Positions 24,481 through 33,036 of a stretch of DNA of 39,480 bases are shown here, one piece after another. The first letter of the stretch is position 1. Every line of letters begins with the position of its first letter. The stretch is from Comamonadaceae bacterium (lineage in GTDB: Bacteria; Pseudomonadota; Gammaproteobacteria; Burkholderiales; Burkholderiaceae_C), in the NCBI GenBank assembly GCA_013297925.1, contig JAAFJC010000029.1, positions 1 to 39,480 on the forward strand. The letters run 5' to 3'. Below the pieces are notes generated by a model. The model was not told the origin of the DNA and did not search any database. It saw only the letters and a program-made list of their open reading frames with translations. The position numbers and the translations under genes were made by a program.

Positions 24481-25638
24481 ATGCAAATTTTGGAATTCAC
24501 CGCTGATAGCCTGCGCTTCTTGGAGGCCGTGCCTGAGCGCACCCCAGAGAACGGCTTTATTTGGATCTATTTGGATCGCGATGATTTTGCCCAGCATCAA
24601 GCGGCTTTGCAGCAGGCTGCACATCGCTTGGGCGGCTCCGTGCTGCTGGATGTGCATCTTGAAGACATTCAAAACATGCAGCATCCTTCGCACTATGACT
24701 TCACCTCCATTTACGATTTGATCATCTTCCGCCGCTTGGCCACACCCGTGGAAATGCTGCAAGAGAGCCAACAGGAGGCCGCCAAAGATGCGTATCACAG
24801 CCATGCGCCCGCCTTGCCCGCCTCTTTGCGCGAAAAGACCGAGCCACACTTCAAGCGGATCAGCTCCAAGGCCGTTGGCTTTGCGGTGTTTGACCGTTTG
24901 CTGATCACCGTGCATCCGCGTGGCTGCTACGCCGCGCGCAATTTTGTGCAGCGCTTTATCGAAGATGCCAAAAACAGCGTAGACAGTGTGAGCGCCCGCA
25001 GCCGCATACCCGTCAACCCGGCGGATCTGGCGCTGCGCATGATCAATGTCATGGTGGACAGTTATTTGGAGTTGCGCAAAGAGCTCTCAGCACAGCTGGA
25101 TCACTGGCAGTCGCAACTCCTCAAACCTGCATCGCATTTCAACAATTGGGGTGCTCTGATGAAGGCACGCAGCCAATTGCATGTGCTGGAAGATTTGTGT
25201 GATGAGCAGCATGATGCGATCCAAGAATGGCTGGACACGATTCAAGAATCACCACTGGCCACCTTCCATTCCGATCCAACCAAAGCCCAAGGCCAACGCG
25301 ATCAACTCACCGCGCGTGCCCGCGATGTGATGGAGCACATCACCCGCGTGATGCATCATGCGAGGCGCTTGGAGCAATCAGCAGAAACCGTGGTGCAAAT
25401 CCATTTTTCGGCGCAGAGCAATCGCACCAATGACATCATGCGCACACTCACCGCCCTGACCGCCATTTTTCTGCCGCTGAACCTGATCGCAGGTATCTTC
25501 GGGATGAACTTTGAATACTTGCCCATCATTCACAGCAAGCATGGCTTTTGGTGGGCGCTCGCCAGCATGGTGTTCACAGCGGCAGCGCTTGGCTTGTTGT
25601 TTTGGCGTAAACGCTATCTCGCGCGGACGCGCGGGTGA
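24481..25638 (+). CDS. CorA-family divalent metal ion transporter
   Basis: An inner-membrane channel protein of about 385 residues for magnesium or other divalent ions (the ZntB branch moves zinc). The large cytoplasmic N-terminal domain begins MQILEFTADSLRFLEAV. The two membrane helices are at the C-terminus: TALTAIFLPLNLIAGIFGMN with the invariant GMN motif, and FWWALASMVFTAAALGLLFW, followed by a basic tail (RKRYLARTRG). GTG codons at 24475 and 24478 precede the ATG at 24481 in frame and could also serve as the start; no clear Shine-Dalgarno sequence separates them. A long predicted helix around residues 230-300 fits the CorA stalk. Ion specificity cannot be told. Confidence 0.93.
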   Translation: MQILEFTADSLRFLEAVPERTPENGFIWIYLDRDDFAQHQAALQQAAHRLGGSVLLDVHLEDIQNMQHPSHYDFTSIYDLIIFRRLATPVEMLQESQQEAAKDAYHSHAPALPASLREKTEPHFKRISSKAVGFAVFDRLLITVHPRGCYAARNFVQRFIEDAKNSVDSVSARSRIPVNPADLALRMINVMVDSYLELRKELSAQLDHWQSQLLKPASHFNNWGALMKARSQLHVLEDLCDEQHDAIQEWLDTIQESPLATFHSDPTKAQGQRDQLTARARDVMEHITRVMHHARRLEQSAETVVQIHFSAQSNRTNDIMRTLTALTAIFLPLNLIAGIFGMNFEYLPIIHSKHGFWWALASMVFTAAALGLLFWRKRYLARTRG

Positions 25639-25704
25639 CAGGTCGATTATTTTTCGTCACCTTGCTGACAGACGATTTGCGCCTTGCTGCTTTCCAATAG
25701 CGGC

Positions 25705-26604
25705 ATGCTTTCACAAGACATCACTCTCACAGCAGCAGACGGCTACCCACTCGCCGCAACGCTTCACACACCCGATCAAGCTGTTTTAGATCGTGCTTCA
25801 AACCGCCCCCAATACATCGTGATCGGCTGCGCCACTGCCGTGCCGCGTGGCTTTTACAAACGTTTTTGCGAACATGCCGCCAGCCTCGGCTTGCATGCCA
25901 TCGTGGCAGATTACAGAGGCATTGGTGATTCCAAGCAGGGTGATCTCAAAGGCTTCAAGATGGATTACGCCGATTGGTCGGTACTCGATCTCGGCGCGGT
26001 GGTGCAGTACGCACACGAGCGGGGCGAGGTGTATTTGGTGGGCCACAGCTTGGGCGGTCATGCGATAGGCCAATTGCCAGAACCTTCTTGGATCAAGGCA
26101 GCATACTTCTGCGGCTCTGGTGCGGGCTGGGCGGGCTGGATGCCACTGGCCGAGCGCATCAAGGTGTGGTTTTTATGGAATGTGCTCGGGCCCATCGCCA
26201 CCACGATCCTTGGCTACCAACCGATGAGCAAATTCGGGATTGGCGAAGACATTCCGCTGGGTGTGTACCGCGATTGGAAGCGCTGGTGCAGCTTCCCGCG
26301 CTATTTCTTTGACGACCCCGCAGCGGATGCCAAAGCCATCGCTGCAAAGTTTGATCGCGTGCGAATGCCGATTGCTGCCGCCGTGAGCACCGATGATTTA
26401 TGGGCGCCACCCAAATCGCGCGATGCTTTCTTCTCAGGTTTTAGAAACGCGCGAGTAGAGCGGATTGACTTGAGCCCGGCGCAACTGGGCACAAAGAAAA
26501 TCGGCCACATGGGCTATTACCGCAAAGAGGTCGGCGCGACGCTCTGGCCGCAGATCATGAGTTGGCTTGGGCAAAATGGCTTGAGATCACTTCAAGCTAA
26601 ATAA
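25705..26604 (+). CDS. Alpha/beta hydrolase (COG4757-like)
   Basis: A hydrolase of 299 residues without a signal peptide. It starts [20 protein letters not shown] and has the oxyanion-region segment [37 protein letters not shown], and the nucleophile elbow [17 protein letters not shown] with the catalytic serine. [14 protein letters not shown] provides the likely acid and GHMGYYRKE the histidine. The pattern matches the predicted alpha/beta hydrolases of COG4757, substrate unknown. The frame is open to 25684 with a TTG start; I prefer the ATG at 25705 because the conserved part begins there. Its 3' end overlaps that of the convergent amidohydrolase gene by 18 bp. Confidence 0.87.
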   Translation: MLSQDITLTAADGYPLAATLHTPDQAVLDRASNRPQYIVIGCATAVPRGFYKRFCEHAASLGLHAIVADYRGIGDSKQGDLKGFKMDYADWSVLDLGAVVQYAHERGEVYLVGHSLGGHAIGQLPEPSWIKAAYFCGSGAGWAGWMPLAERIKVWFLWNVLGPIATTILGYQPMSKFGIGEDIPLGVYRDWKRWCSFPRYFFDDPAADAKAIAAKFDRVRMPIAAAVSTDDLWAPPKSRDAFFSGFRNARVERIDLSPAQLGTKKIGHMGYYRKEVGATLWPQIMSWLGQNGLRSLQAK

Positions 26605-27444
26605 AGACGCACCGTTTTCCCAAGCCACTTTGCGCGCCACGTCAAGAGGCAGACCGCCCAGCCAGGTGCGATAGCCCTTCATCAAATCATCGTAGTAGAG
26701 CCAGCGCTGATTGACCCAAGTGTCTGAGCCGATCATGAAGCGGCTGGGAAATTCTGTGATGAGAGCTCGCCATTCAGAGCTGAGCTGGCCATTGCTATCT
26801 GTGAGGCCTGGGCGATAAGAGAGCTCGCCCATCAAACCGGGGTACTTGCGCATCAAACCGCGCACGCGCTCAGCGGATGCGCCGCCAATGCCGGTGTGTG
26901 CCCAGATCAGTTTCACCGTTTTCTTCGGTGCATGTGCCATCAGCAAATCAATCGCCACATCATCCACATGCGCGAGCACGGCGAGTTGCTTTTCTTCTGC
27001 GAGTTTCATTAGCTTGGCAGCTACTGCACCATTGGCATTGGCGCTTTCATACAAATGAAATTCGCCAATGCCTTTGTACGCGCCAGAGGCCGTGCCTTTG
27101 GCGAGTTCATCGAGCACCATTTGGTAAATCGTCTCATCGCGAAACCAGTTGTCGTAGTCTGCGCGATTGCGATAGAGGCGAATGAAAGGGATCACTGTGA
27201 CACCGGCTTTGGCGGTTTGCTCCTTCGCTGCAGCCAGATTTTTGGTCCCATCGTTGGGCCGCGAATTGGCCACAATTGCTTTCACGCCGTTGCGCTGCAT
27301 GCGGGAGAGCACATCGGGGATCGGGTGGGGAGACTGTGCATCATCGTTGTAATGCAAATGCGCATCCAGCAGCGGGCCGGTGTAATCCGCCGCCTGCGCA
27401 GCGAACACGCAAAGCATAGACAATAGAGATAGCAGATATTTCAT
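26587..27444 (-). CDS. Exported amidohydrolase-superfamily protein (TIM-barrel)
   Basis: A protein of 285 residues with a signal peptide ([20 protein letters not shown]), which places it outside the cytoplasm. The mature chain opens with [11 protein letters not shown], the HxH metal motif of the amidohydrolase 2 family; further ligands are in [28 protein letters not shown] and the C-terminal [11 protein letters not shown]. The family covers metal-dependent hydrolases and decarboxylases such as AMSD and LigI, but export is unusual for these enzymes. The substrate is not predictable. It is divergent from the dioxygenase gene (45 bp between the starts). Confidence 0.87.
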   Translation of the reverse strand: MKYLLSLLSMLCVFAAQAADYTGPLLDAHLHYNDDAQSPHPIPDVLSRMQRNGVKAIVANSRPNDGTKNLAAAKEQTAKAGVTVIPFIRLYRNRADYDNWFRDETIYQMVLDELAKGTASGAYKGIGEFHLYESANANGAVAAKLMKLAEEKQLAVLAHVDDVAIDLLMAHAPKKTVKLIWAHTGIGGASAERVRGLMRKYPGLMGELSYRPGLTDSNGQLSSEWRALITEFPSRFMIGSDTWVNQRWLYYDDLMKGYRTWLGGLPLDVARKVAWENGASLFSLK

Positions 27445-27489
27445 GGGCAGTACCTTGTAGTCCGTGATTGTGCTGCTAACTGATTGCTG

Positions 27490-28314
27490 ATGTCATCCGC
27501 AAATTCCCTTCTTCCGACGCTCTTCATCTCCCACGGCTCACCGATGTTTGCATTGGAGCCAGGGCAGGCCGGCCCGCTACTGACGCAGCTGGGGCAAAGC
27601 TTGCCGCGCCCCAAAGCCATTGCAGTGATTTCGCCGCATTGGATGACGCGTGGCTCTGCAGTTTGTGTGGCAGATGAGCCAGAAACTATCCATGACTTTG
27701 GTGGCTTTGATCCGCGCCTGTATCAGATGCAATACCCATCAAAACTGGGTGTTGCCGGCATGGAATCTGCGCAAACAGCTATTAAATTGCTAGCAAATGC
27801 CGGCTGGAATCCGGTAGCTACAGATCGCTGGGGCTTGGATCATGGCACATGGGTGCCCTTGTTGTATCTCTACCCGCATGCCGATGTGCCGGTGTTTCAA
27901 ATCTCGCTACCTGCGGGCTTGTCTCTGGCGCAGGCGTTGGCTTATGGGCAGGCACTCGCTGGCCTGAGAAGCGAAGGCGTGCTGTTGATTGGCTCTGGCA
28001 GCCTGACGCATAACCTCAGTGAATTCCGAGGTGGCCGAGTCTTGGATGCGCCTATCTCGCCTTATGTGCTTGAGTTTGCGGATTGGGTGCGTGAGGCGGT
28101 GACAAAGGGCGACGCTCAAAAGCTCACACGCACTTTTGAGGAAGCGCCGCATGCGCATCGCGCGCATCCAACCGATGAGCATTACCAGCCTTTGCTGGTA
28201 GCCATGGGCGCAGCAATGCTTAAAGGCCAAGCTAACGCGGGGCGGTTGATCGACGGTGGCGTGGCTTATGGCATCCTCTCGATGGATAGTTTTGTTTTCG
28301 GAGAAGCATCTTGA
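27490..28314 (+). CDS. ygiD: DODA-type extradiol dioxygenase (YgiD-like)
   Basis: A cytoplasmic non-haem iron or zinc protein of 274 residues of the LigB-like class III extradiol dioxygenases; E. coli YgiD is a 4,5-DOPA dioxygenase. Metal ligands are visible: His15 in [10 protein letters not shown], His50 in [11 protein letters not shown], and the later [35 protein letters not shown] and a C-terminal [20 protein letters not shown] complete the pattern. A TTG at 27484 lies in frame, but the ATG at 27490 is the likelier start. The stop TGA overlaps the TTG start of the following esterase gene (TTGA), so the two are translationally coupled. The physiological substrate is open. Confidence 0.92.
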   Translation: MSSANSLLPTLFISHGSPMFALEPGQAGPLLTQLGQSLPRPKAIAVISPHWMTRGSAVCVADEPETIHDFGGFDPRLYQMQYPSKLGVAGMESAQTAIKLLANAGWNPVATDRWGLDHGTWVPLLYLYPHADVPVFQISLPAGLSLAQALAYGQALAGLRSEGVLLIGSGSLTHNLSEFRGGRVLDAPISPYVLEFADWVREAVTKGDAQKLTRTFEEAPHAHRAHPTDEHYQPLLVAMGAAMLKGQANAGRLIDGGVAYGILSMDSFVFGEAS

Positions 28315-28991
28315 GTCTGATCGTGCATCCGCCAGCTAGCGGCGTGGCCAAGCAGTTGTTTTTGTTGTTTCACGGCGTGGGCGCGGCGCCTGATGATTTG
28401 GTGCCGCTCGGGCGGATTCTTGCTCAGCAGTTTCCGCAAAGCGCTATCGTGAGCGTGCAAGCGCCGCATGATTGCCCCTACAGCAGCGGCTTTCAATGGT
28501 TCTCCATCGATGGCATCACAGAGGAGCAGCGGCCCATGCGCACCGCGCAGGCCATGCCTTTGTTTCAGCAAGCCGTGCAGCAATGGCAGCAAGCTTTTGG
28601 CGTGGGCGCAGAGGCCACGGCCTTGGTGGGTTTTTCTCAGGGTGCGATCATGGCGCTGGAGAGCACGCAAAGCGCGCCTTTGCTGGCTGCGCGTATCGTG
28701 GCTCTTTCAGGGCGCTTTGGCATCTTGCCATCCGTCGCGCCGCAAGACTGCACTTTGCACTTGATCCACGGCAAGCAAGATGCCGTGATTACTTATGCGC
28801 ACACCGTGCATGCCGCTGAGCGTCTGGTTGAGCTCGGCGCGGATGTCACAGCGGATGTGATCCCGTTTGTGGGGCACGAGATCACCGCGGAAATTGCTAA
28901 CTTGGTGATTGAGAGGCTCACCACGCATGTGCCCAAGCGCTATTGGGAGGCCGCGCAAAACGAGGCGGCATCTTCATCATCCAACGGCTAA
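28311..28991 (+). CDS. Carboxylesterase/phospholipase-type esterase (YpfH-like)
   Basis: A cytoplasmic serine hydrolase of 226 residues. It starts [20 protein letters not shown] and then GVGAAPDDLVPLG, with APHDCPYSSGFQWFSIDGIT, and the nucleophile elbow LVGFSQGAIMALES. The acid and histidine are in HGKQDAVITY and PFVGHEIT. This matches the YpfH/carboxylesterase 2 group. The start is a TTG that overlaps the stop of the dioxygenase gene, the only candidate that fits the conserved N-terminus. Its 3' end overlaps the convergent monoacylglycerol lipase-like gene by 4 bp. Confidence 0.9.
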   Translation: MSLIVHPPASGVAKQLFLLFHGVGAAPDDLVPLGRILAQQFPQSAIVSVQAPHDCPYSSGFQWFSIDGITEEQRPMRTAQAMPLFQQAVQQWQQAFGVGAEATALVGFSQGAIMALESTQSAPLLAARIVALSGRFGILPSVAPQDCTLHLIHGKQDAVITYAHTVHAAERLVELGADVTADVIPFVGHEITAEIANLVIERLTTHVPKRYWEAAQNEAASSSSNG

Positions 28992-29842
28992 GCGTTCAAT
29001 CTTTCGAGCCAAGCCTTCATCGAATCAAACACTTGCGAGCGATCAGGATCATTGAAGATCTCGTGATACATCTCATCAAAGCAACGTGAGCTTACCCATT
29101 TGGCGGGCGCTGCAGCAGCAAAAGCGCGGCTGCCTGCGGGGCTGACCAAAGCATCTGCACCGGCATACAGCAAGAGCGTGGGCGTGAACCATTGAGGCGC
29201 TGCTGCGATGCAGCGCGCGCCTTCTTCAGCAATAAATCGCGCCAAGCGAGCGCTGACTTTGTGATGCACGAATTTATCGTTGCGATAAGCATCGACTTCG
29301 TTGCTATCCCGGCTGAGCATGTCGATCTTCAAGCCGTTATCGACCCGCAGATTCGGTGCGATACGCGGCAAGGTGGCGAGCAAGAATTTTTGAATCGCGC
29401 TCAAGCCAGGGTCGAGCGCGGGTGAACTCAAAATGATGCCGTCCACAGGCCGCAATTGCTGGCGCACAAACGAAGCCACCACCACGCCGCCCATGCTGTG
29501 CCCAATCAAGACGAGCTTGTGGCCGGGGCGCATCGTGCGGCGTGTATCGTCCACCACATCGGCCAAATCATCCACCAAGCGCATCTCCGTGGGCAAGCCG
29601 CCGCGCGAGCCACCTGACTCACCATGACCATATTGATCGTAGGCGCGCACACGGTAGCCCGCCATATTCAGACGCTGCGCCACATTCGCATAGCGAAAGG
29701 CATGCTCGCCCAAACCGTGCACGATGATGGCTGTGCCAGCGATTGCTTCTTCTGGCCAGCGCTCAGGCAAAGGCCAATCATGGATGGCGATGTTCTCGCC
29801 GTCCGTGGCCGTGAAAGGCGAGAGATAAGCGTCGGATGTCAT
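28988..29842 (-). CDS. Alpha/beta hydrolase, monoacylglycerol lipase-like
   Basis: A hydrolase of 284 residues of the serine aminopeptidase S33/Hydrolase 4 family. It has AIIVHGLGEHAFRYANVAQR, then MAGYRVRAYDQYGHGESGGS, the nucleophile elbow LVLIGHSMGGVVVASF, the acid in LLYAGADALVSPAGS, and the histidine in MYHEIFNDPDR. This set is characteristic of bacterial monoacylglycerol lipases and related lysophospholipases; no signal peptide is seen. It follows the M20 peptidase gene on the same strand by 9 bp, so the two form an operon. Confidence 0.92.
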   Translation of the reverse strand: MTSDAYLSPFTATDGENIAIHDWPLPERWPEEAIAGTAIIVHGLGEHAFRYANVAQRLNMAGYRVRAYDQYGHGESGGSRGGLPTEMRLVDDLADVVDDTRRTMRPGHKLVLIGHSMGGVVVASFVRQQLRPVDGIILSSPALDPGLSAIQKFLLATLPRIAPNLRVDNGLKIDMLSRDSNEVDAYRNDKFVHHKVSARLARFIAEEGARCIAAAPQWFTPTLLLYAGADALVSPAGSRAFAAAAPAKWVSSRCFDEMYHEIFNDPDRSQVFDSMKAWLERLNA

Positions 29843-29851
29843 AAAGCCTTG

Positions 29852-31354
29852 TTATTCATCACTCGATGGATGTGCAGCAATCACGCTGGCTACTGCAGCC
29901 GTGATTTTCTTGGCGTAATCCACATGCAAAAACTCATTGGGGCCGTGGGCATTGCTCTTGGGGCCAAGCACACCGCAGACCATCATTTGCGCTTTGGGGA
30001 AACCTTTTTCCAGCATATTCATCAGCGGAATGGTGCCGCCCTGGCCGATGTAGCCGCAGGGCGCGCCGTAGTAGGCTTGGCTGGCTGCATCAAGTGCGTT
30101 TTGTAGCCAAGGCGCTGTGCTCGGCGCGTTCCAGCCACTGGCTGCGCCGCCGCCTTGGAAGGTGACTTTCGCTTGGTAAGGCGCGTTGTCTTCGAGCAGT
30201 TTTTTGAGTTCATTCATTGTCGCCACGGCATCCACCAAGGGCGGTGTGCGCAGTGAGAGTTTGAAGGCGGTGTAAGGGCGCAGCACATTGCCAGCGTCCT
30301 TTAAAGCTGGAAAGCCTTCTGCACCGGTGACGGAGAGCGTGGGCTTCCATGTGCGGTTGATCAAAGCTTCTACCGGGTCAGTCGTCGTGGGCAGCGCAAA
30401 GGCGGTTGAGCCGCCGCAATCGGCAAGCGCCCACGGAAAGCGTTTGTACACCTCATCACCCAAAATCTTCGCCGTGGCTTGTGCTTGTGCGAGACGATCC
30501 ACAGGCACTTCGCAATGAAAGCTAGCGGGCAGCAAGCGGCCTGTGGCGCTGTCTTCCAAACGATCCAGCACTTGGCGCATGATGCGAAAGCTCGATGGCA
30601 CGAGGCCACTGGCATCGCCTGAATGCACGCCTTCGGTAAGGATATCGACGCGCAATGTGCCGCTCACCATGCCGCGCAAGCTGCTGGTGAGCCAGAGCTG
30701 ATCGTAGTTGCCTGCGCCGGAATCAAGGCAGACGACGAGGGATACATCGCCCAAGCGGGTTTTCAAAGCATCAACATAGGGCAGCAAATCATAAGAGCCC
30801 GACTCTTCACAGGTTTCAATCAAGCCCACGATGCGCGGATGCGGTGCGTTTTGTGCTTTGAGCGCTTGGATCGCTGCAATGCTCGCATACACAGCATAGC
30901 CATCGTCTGCGCCGCCGCGCCCGTACAAACGCGCTGCGCCATCTGAGCCCGTCTCTAGCTTGGGAGTCCAGGGCCCTAGATCATTTCTCCAGCCGTTGAA
31001 TTCAGGCTGCTTATCCAAATGGCCATACATCAGCACCGTTTGCTTGGATTCATGTTGATGCGCGGGCACTTCAAAAAACAGCACGGGTGTGCGCGGCTTG
31101 CCTTGGGCGTCTGTGAGGCGCAACACTTCCAGCGTGAGCCCCGGTACTTTTTGCGCTTGCACCCAGCTCGCCGCTTCGCGTAGCACTGTCTCGATATGGC
31201 CGTTTGCATGCCAATCAGCATCAAAGCCGGGGGATTTGCAGGGGATGGTGATGTAGTCGCTGATGCGTTGGGTAATGTCGTTATTCCACGCCTGTGTGGC
31301 GTGCGACAAGACATCGGCGGTGTTTAGCACGGAGGCAGGGACGCGGGCATTCAT
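29852..31354 (-). CDS. M20 family metallopeptidase (carnosine dipeptidase-like)
   Basis: A di-zinc dipeptidase of 500 residues, cytoplasmic by the lack of a signal. Zinc-binding and catalytic motifs are VLMYGHLDKQPEFNGWRNDL, RLYGRGGADDGYAVYASIAA, GLIETCEESGSYDLL with the catalytic Glu pair, VVCLDSGAGNYDQLW, and a C-terminal GPKSNAHGPNEFLHVDY supplying the last histidine. The dimerisation domain insert begins around VSGTLRVDILTEGVHSGDAS. Motif order and length fit the CNDP-like M20 subfamily, which cleaves a range of dipeptides. GAAAGG precedes the ATG at 31354. It is the first gene of an operon with the lipase-like gene. Confidence 0.95.
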   Translation of the reverse strand: MNARVPASVLNTADVLSHATQAWNNDITQRISDYITIPCKSPGFDADWHANGHIETVLREAASWVQAQKVPGLTLEVLRLTDAQGKPRTPVLFFEVPAHQHESKQTVLMYGHLDKQPEFNGWRNDLGPWTPKLETGSDGAARLYGRGGADDGYAVYASIAAIQALKAQNAPHPRIVGLIETCEESGSYDLLPYVDALKTRLGDVSLVVCLDSGAGNYDQLWLTSSLRGMVSGTLRVDILTEGVHSGDASGLVPSSFRIMRQVLDRLEDSATGRLLPASFHCEVPVDRLAQAQATAKILGDEVYKRFPWALADCGGSTAFALPTTTDPVEALINRTWKPTLSVTGAEGFPALKDAGNVLRPYTAFKLSLRTPPLVDAVATMNELKKLLEDNAPYQAKVTFQGGGAASGWNAPSTAPWLQNALDAASQAYYGAPCGYIGQGGTIPLMNMLEKGFPKAQMMVCGVLGPKSNAHGPNEFLHVDYAKKITAAVASVIAAHPSSDE

Positions 31355-31393
31355 GGTAGTAGCCTTTCAACAGCCCACATGTTAAAACTTTTT

Positions 31394-32074
31394 TCAAAAG
31401 GCAGGCGCACCCAGACTTTGCACCCAATAGACAAATGCGGCACAGATCACCAAAACGATCAGCGCCGCCACCCGGCTGCCCGCCGTATCTTTAGAAGCTT
31501 CCACTGTTTGTGCCATCTGTTTATCGCCATCAATCATCGGGCGGATCAAATTCTCTTTTTTCTTATACAGATAAAACAAAATCGCAGCGATATGTAGCAC
31601 CACCAGCGCAGCAATCACCCATTTACCAACGTCTTTGTGCCACCACGTGGCCAAGCTCACGCGGGCATTGCTCACGAAGCGAGTGAGCGGCCCGGCGTTG
31701 GTGATTTCATCATCGCTGATGAGGCCCGTGCCCACTTGTAGTGCTAAAAAGCCCAGCAGTGCAAACACCGAGCCAGCGCCCAGCGGGTTATGCCCGGCAG
31801 AATGCTCGGGCTTGCCTTGGCCTTTGAGGTAAGCGATCACTGAGCCGGGCGAGTAAATGAACGAAGCAAAACGCGACCATTTGCCACCGATCAAGCCCCA
31901 AACGAAGCGAAACAGCAGCAGCGTCATCACGCTGTAACCCAAGCGGAAATGCCAAGTCATCCAGCTACCGCCCACATTGCCTGTGATGATCAAGCCCACC
32001 ACGCAAACAAACAGCGCCCAATGGAAAAGTCGAGTGGGTAAATCCCAGATACGGACGGTGTGGCCAGCGCTCAT
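31394..32074 (-). CDS. Cytochrome b561-type membrane cytochrome
   Basis: An inner-membrane di-haem b cytochrome of 226 residues. It begins HTVRIWDLPTRLFHWALFVC, with the first haem histidine in RLFHW, continues with GSWMTWHFRLGYSVMTLLLF, then GSVFALLGFLALQVGTGLIS and KWVIAALVVLHIAAILFYLY; the spaced histidines fit the bacterial cytochrome b561 (Ni/Fe-hydrogenase b-type) domain. A final anchor segment (VAALIVLVICAAFVYWVQSL) follows. The open frame runs on to 32647, but AAGGA before the ATG at 32074 and the conserved N-terminus decide the start. It is divergent from the cytochrome c' gene, and the two are likely electron-transfer partners, an arrangement common in beta-proteobacteria. Confidence 0.93.
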   Translation of the reverse strand: MSAGHTVRIWDLPTRLFHWALFVCVVGLIITGNVGGSWMTWHFRLGYSVMTLLLFRFVWGLIGGKWSRFASFIYSPGSVIAYLKGQGKPEHSAGHNPLGAGSVFALLGFLALQVGTGLISDDEITNAGPLTRFVSNARVSLATWWHKDVGKWVIAALVVLHIAAILFYLYKKKENLIRPMIDGDKQMAQTVEASKDTAGSRVAALIVLVICAAFVYWVQSLGAPAF

Positions 32075-32279
32075 TGTTGGTATTCCTTGAATTTTGAAGA
32101 CGTTTGACAGACTTACGCGCATTGTGCCGTTTTGGAGGCGGCTGCGTCCACTGCGCATTGCATGGCGTATGTATGACAAGCCCCACGAAATGACTAGGGA
32201 TTGTCCTAGTGCCTCTGGCAGGAACTTAGTTTCGTAGGTTACCCTCACTTCTTCACAACTTACTTCAACAGGAGCTTTT

Positions 32280-32726
32280 ATGAAACTTCGCATCGCCTTC
32301 CTACTTGCTGCCAGCACAATGCTTGCCAGCCTCTCTGCCCAAGCGCAATTCGCCAAGCCAGAAGATGCCATCAAATACCGCCAAAGTGCCCTCTCAGTGA
32401 TGGGCACGCACACCGGCCGCCTCGGCGCCATGGTCAATGGCCGCGTGCCATTTGATGCGAAGGTCGCGCAAGACAATGCCGACGTGATTGCCACGATGGC
32501 TCGCCTGCCATGGCAAGGCTTCGGCGCTGGCACCGAAGGCGGAAAAGCCAAGGCCAACATCTGGACGGATGCCGCTAAATTCAAGGCTGGCAGCGACAAA
32601 CTCGCAGCTGACGCGGCCGCCGTAGCCGCAGCTGCCAAATCCGGCAACCTCGATCAAATCAAAGCCGCATTCGGCGCTTACGCAGGTAATTGCAAAACCT
32701 GCCACGACGAATTCCGTGCTCAGTAA
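32280..32726 (+). CDS. Cytochrome c'
   Basis: A periplasmic four-helix-bundle haem protein of 148 residues with a signal peptide (MKLRIAFLLAASTMLASLSA, cleavage near AQAQ). The single haem motif CKTCH is at 138-142 close to the C-terminus, where cytochromes c' carry it. AKPEDAIKYRQSALSVMGTH with HTGRLGAMVNGRVPFDA is the N-terminal helix region that holds the haem distal side. AACAGGAG precedes the ATG. Cytochromes c' bind nitric oxide and help against nitrosative stress; with the divergent b561 gene this suggests a small redox module. The 205-bp gap between the two starts should hold both promoters, but I could not assign hexamers. Confidence 0.95.
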   Translation: MKLRIAFLLAASTMLASLSAQAQFAKPEDAIKYRQSALSVMGTHTGRLGAMVNGRVPFDAKVAQDNADVIATMARLPWQGFGAGTEGGKAKANIWTDAAKFKAGSDKLAADAAAVAAAAKSGNLDQIKAAFGAYAGNCKTCHDEFRAQ

Positions 32727-32743
32727 TTCTTGATTCCTCCTCG

Positions 32744-32800
32744 ACAGCCCTCACTGGCTGTTTCTTGCCCGCAGGTCTTTGGCTTGTGGGCATTTTTTTT
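32744..32800 (+). terminator. Terminator(s) after the cytochrome c' gene
   Basis: Two hairpins follow each other. ACAGCC/GGCTGT at 32744-32761 is followed by TTCTT. GCCCGCA/TGTGGGC at 32767-32791 (7 bp with one G-T pair) is followed by an eight-T run at 32793-32800. The second is the stronger candidate. Confidence 0.8.
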
Positions 32801-32842
32801 GAGGTGTTGGGGAGAAAAGAGCCTCAAGTTAGCTATCAGGCT

Positions 32843-32943
32843 GCGGTTGTGATTGGGTTGTCCCGCGGAGCGACATAAAGGGGGAATTCGGGCGAAGCCC
32901 GAAGGAGGACAGTCGCGCAGTGGGACAGCCCAATCACAACCGC
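32843..32943 (+). repeat. Family B long hairpin repeat, copy B3
   Basis: Arms at 32843-32864 and 32922-32943 (GCGGTTGTGATTGGG, then TGTCCC after one mismatch) are complementary at 21 of 22 positions. The core reads GCGACATAAAGGGGGA, an inner hairpin TTCGGGC/GCCCGAA, then GGAGGACAGTCGC. It is a single copy in the gap between cytochrome c' and the convergent TlpA-like gene, followed closely by a family A repeat. Confidence 0.88.
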
Positions 32944-32964
32944 GGCTGGCCTATCCAAAGGAAT

Positions 32965-33036
32965 CACTATTAAATCAATAGCGCCTCGCGCAGTAAATAC
33001 GCCGGCCAACTGCCCAAAACGCTTGAAAATCAGGCC
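32965..33036 (+). repeat. Family A short repeat, copy A7
   Basis: It reads CACTATTAAATCAATAGCGC, then CTCGCGCAGTAAATACGCC and GGCCAACTGCCCAAAACGC. Its right edge runs to or slightly past the stop codon (33030-33032) of the TlpA-like gene on the minus strand. Confidence 0.78.

Noticed and set aside
27775-27815. AGCTATTAAATTGCTAGC followed by AAATGCCGGCTGG inside the DODA-type dioxygenase gene, similar to the ends of the family A repeat.
   Set aside because: The central TCGCGCAG block is missing, and the encoded residues ([16 protein letters not shown]) fit the normal family alignment without an insertion, so chance similarity is more likely.
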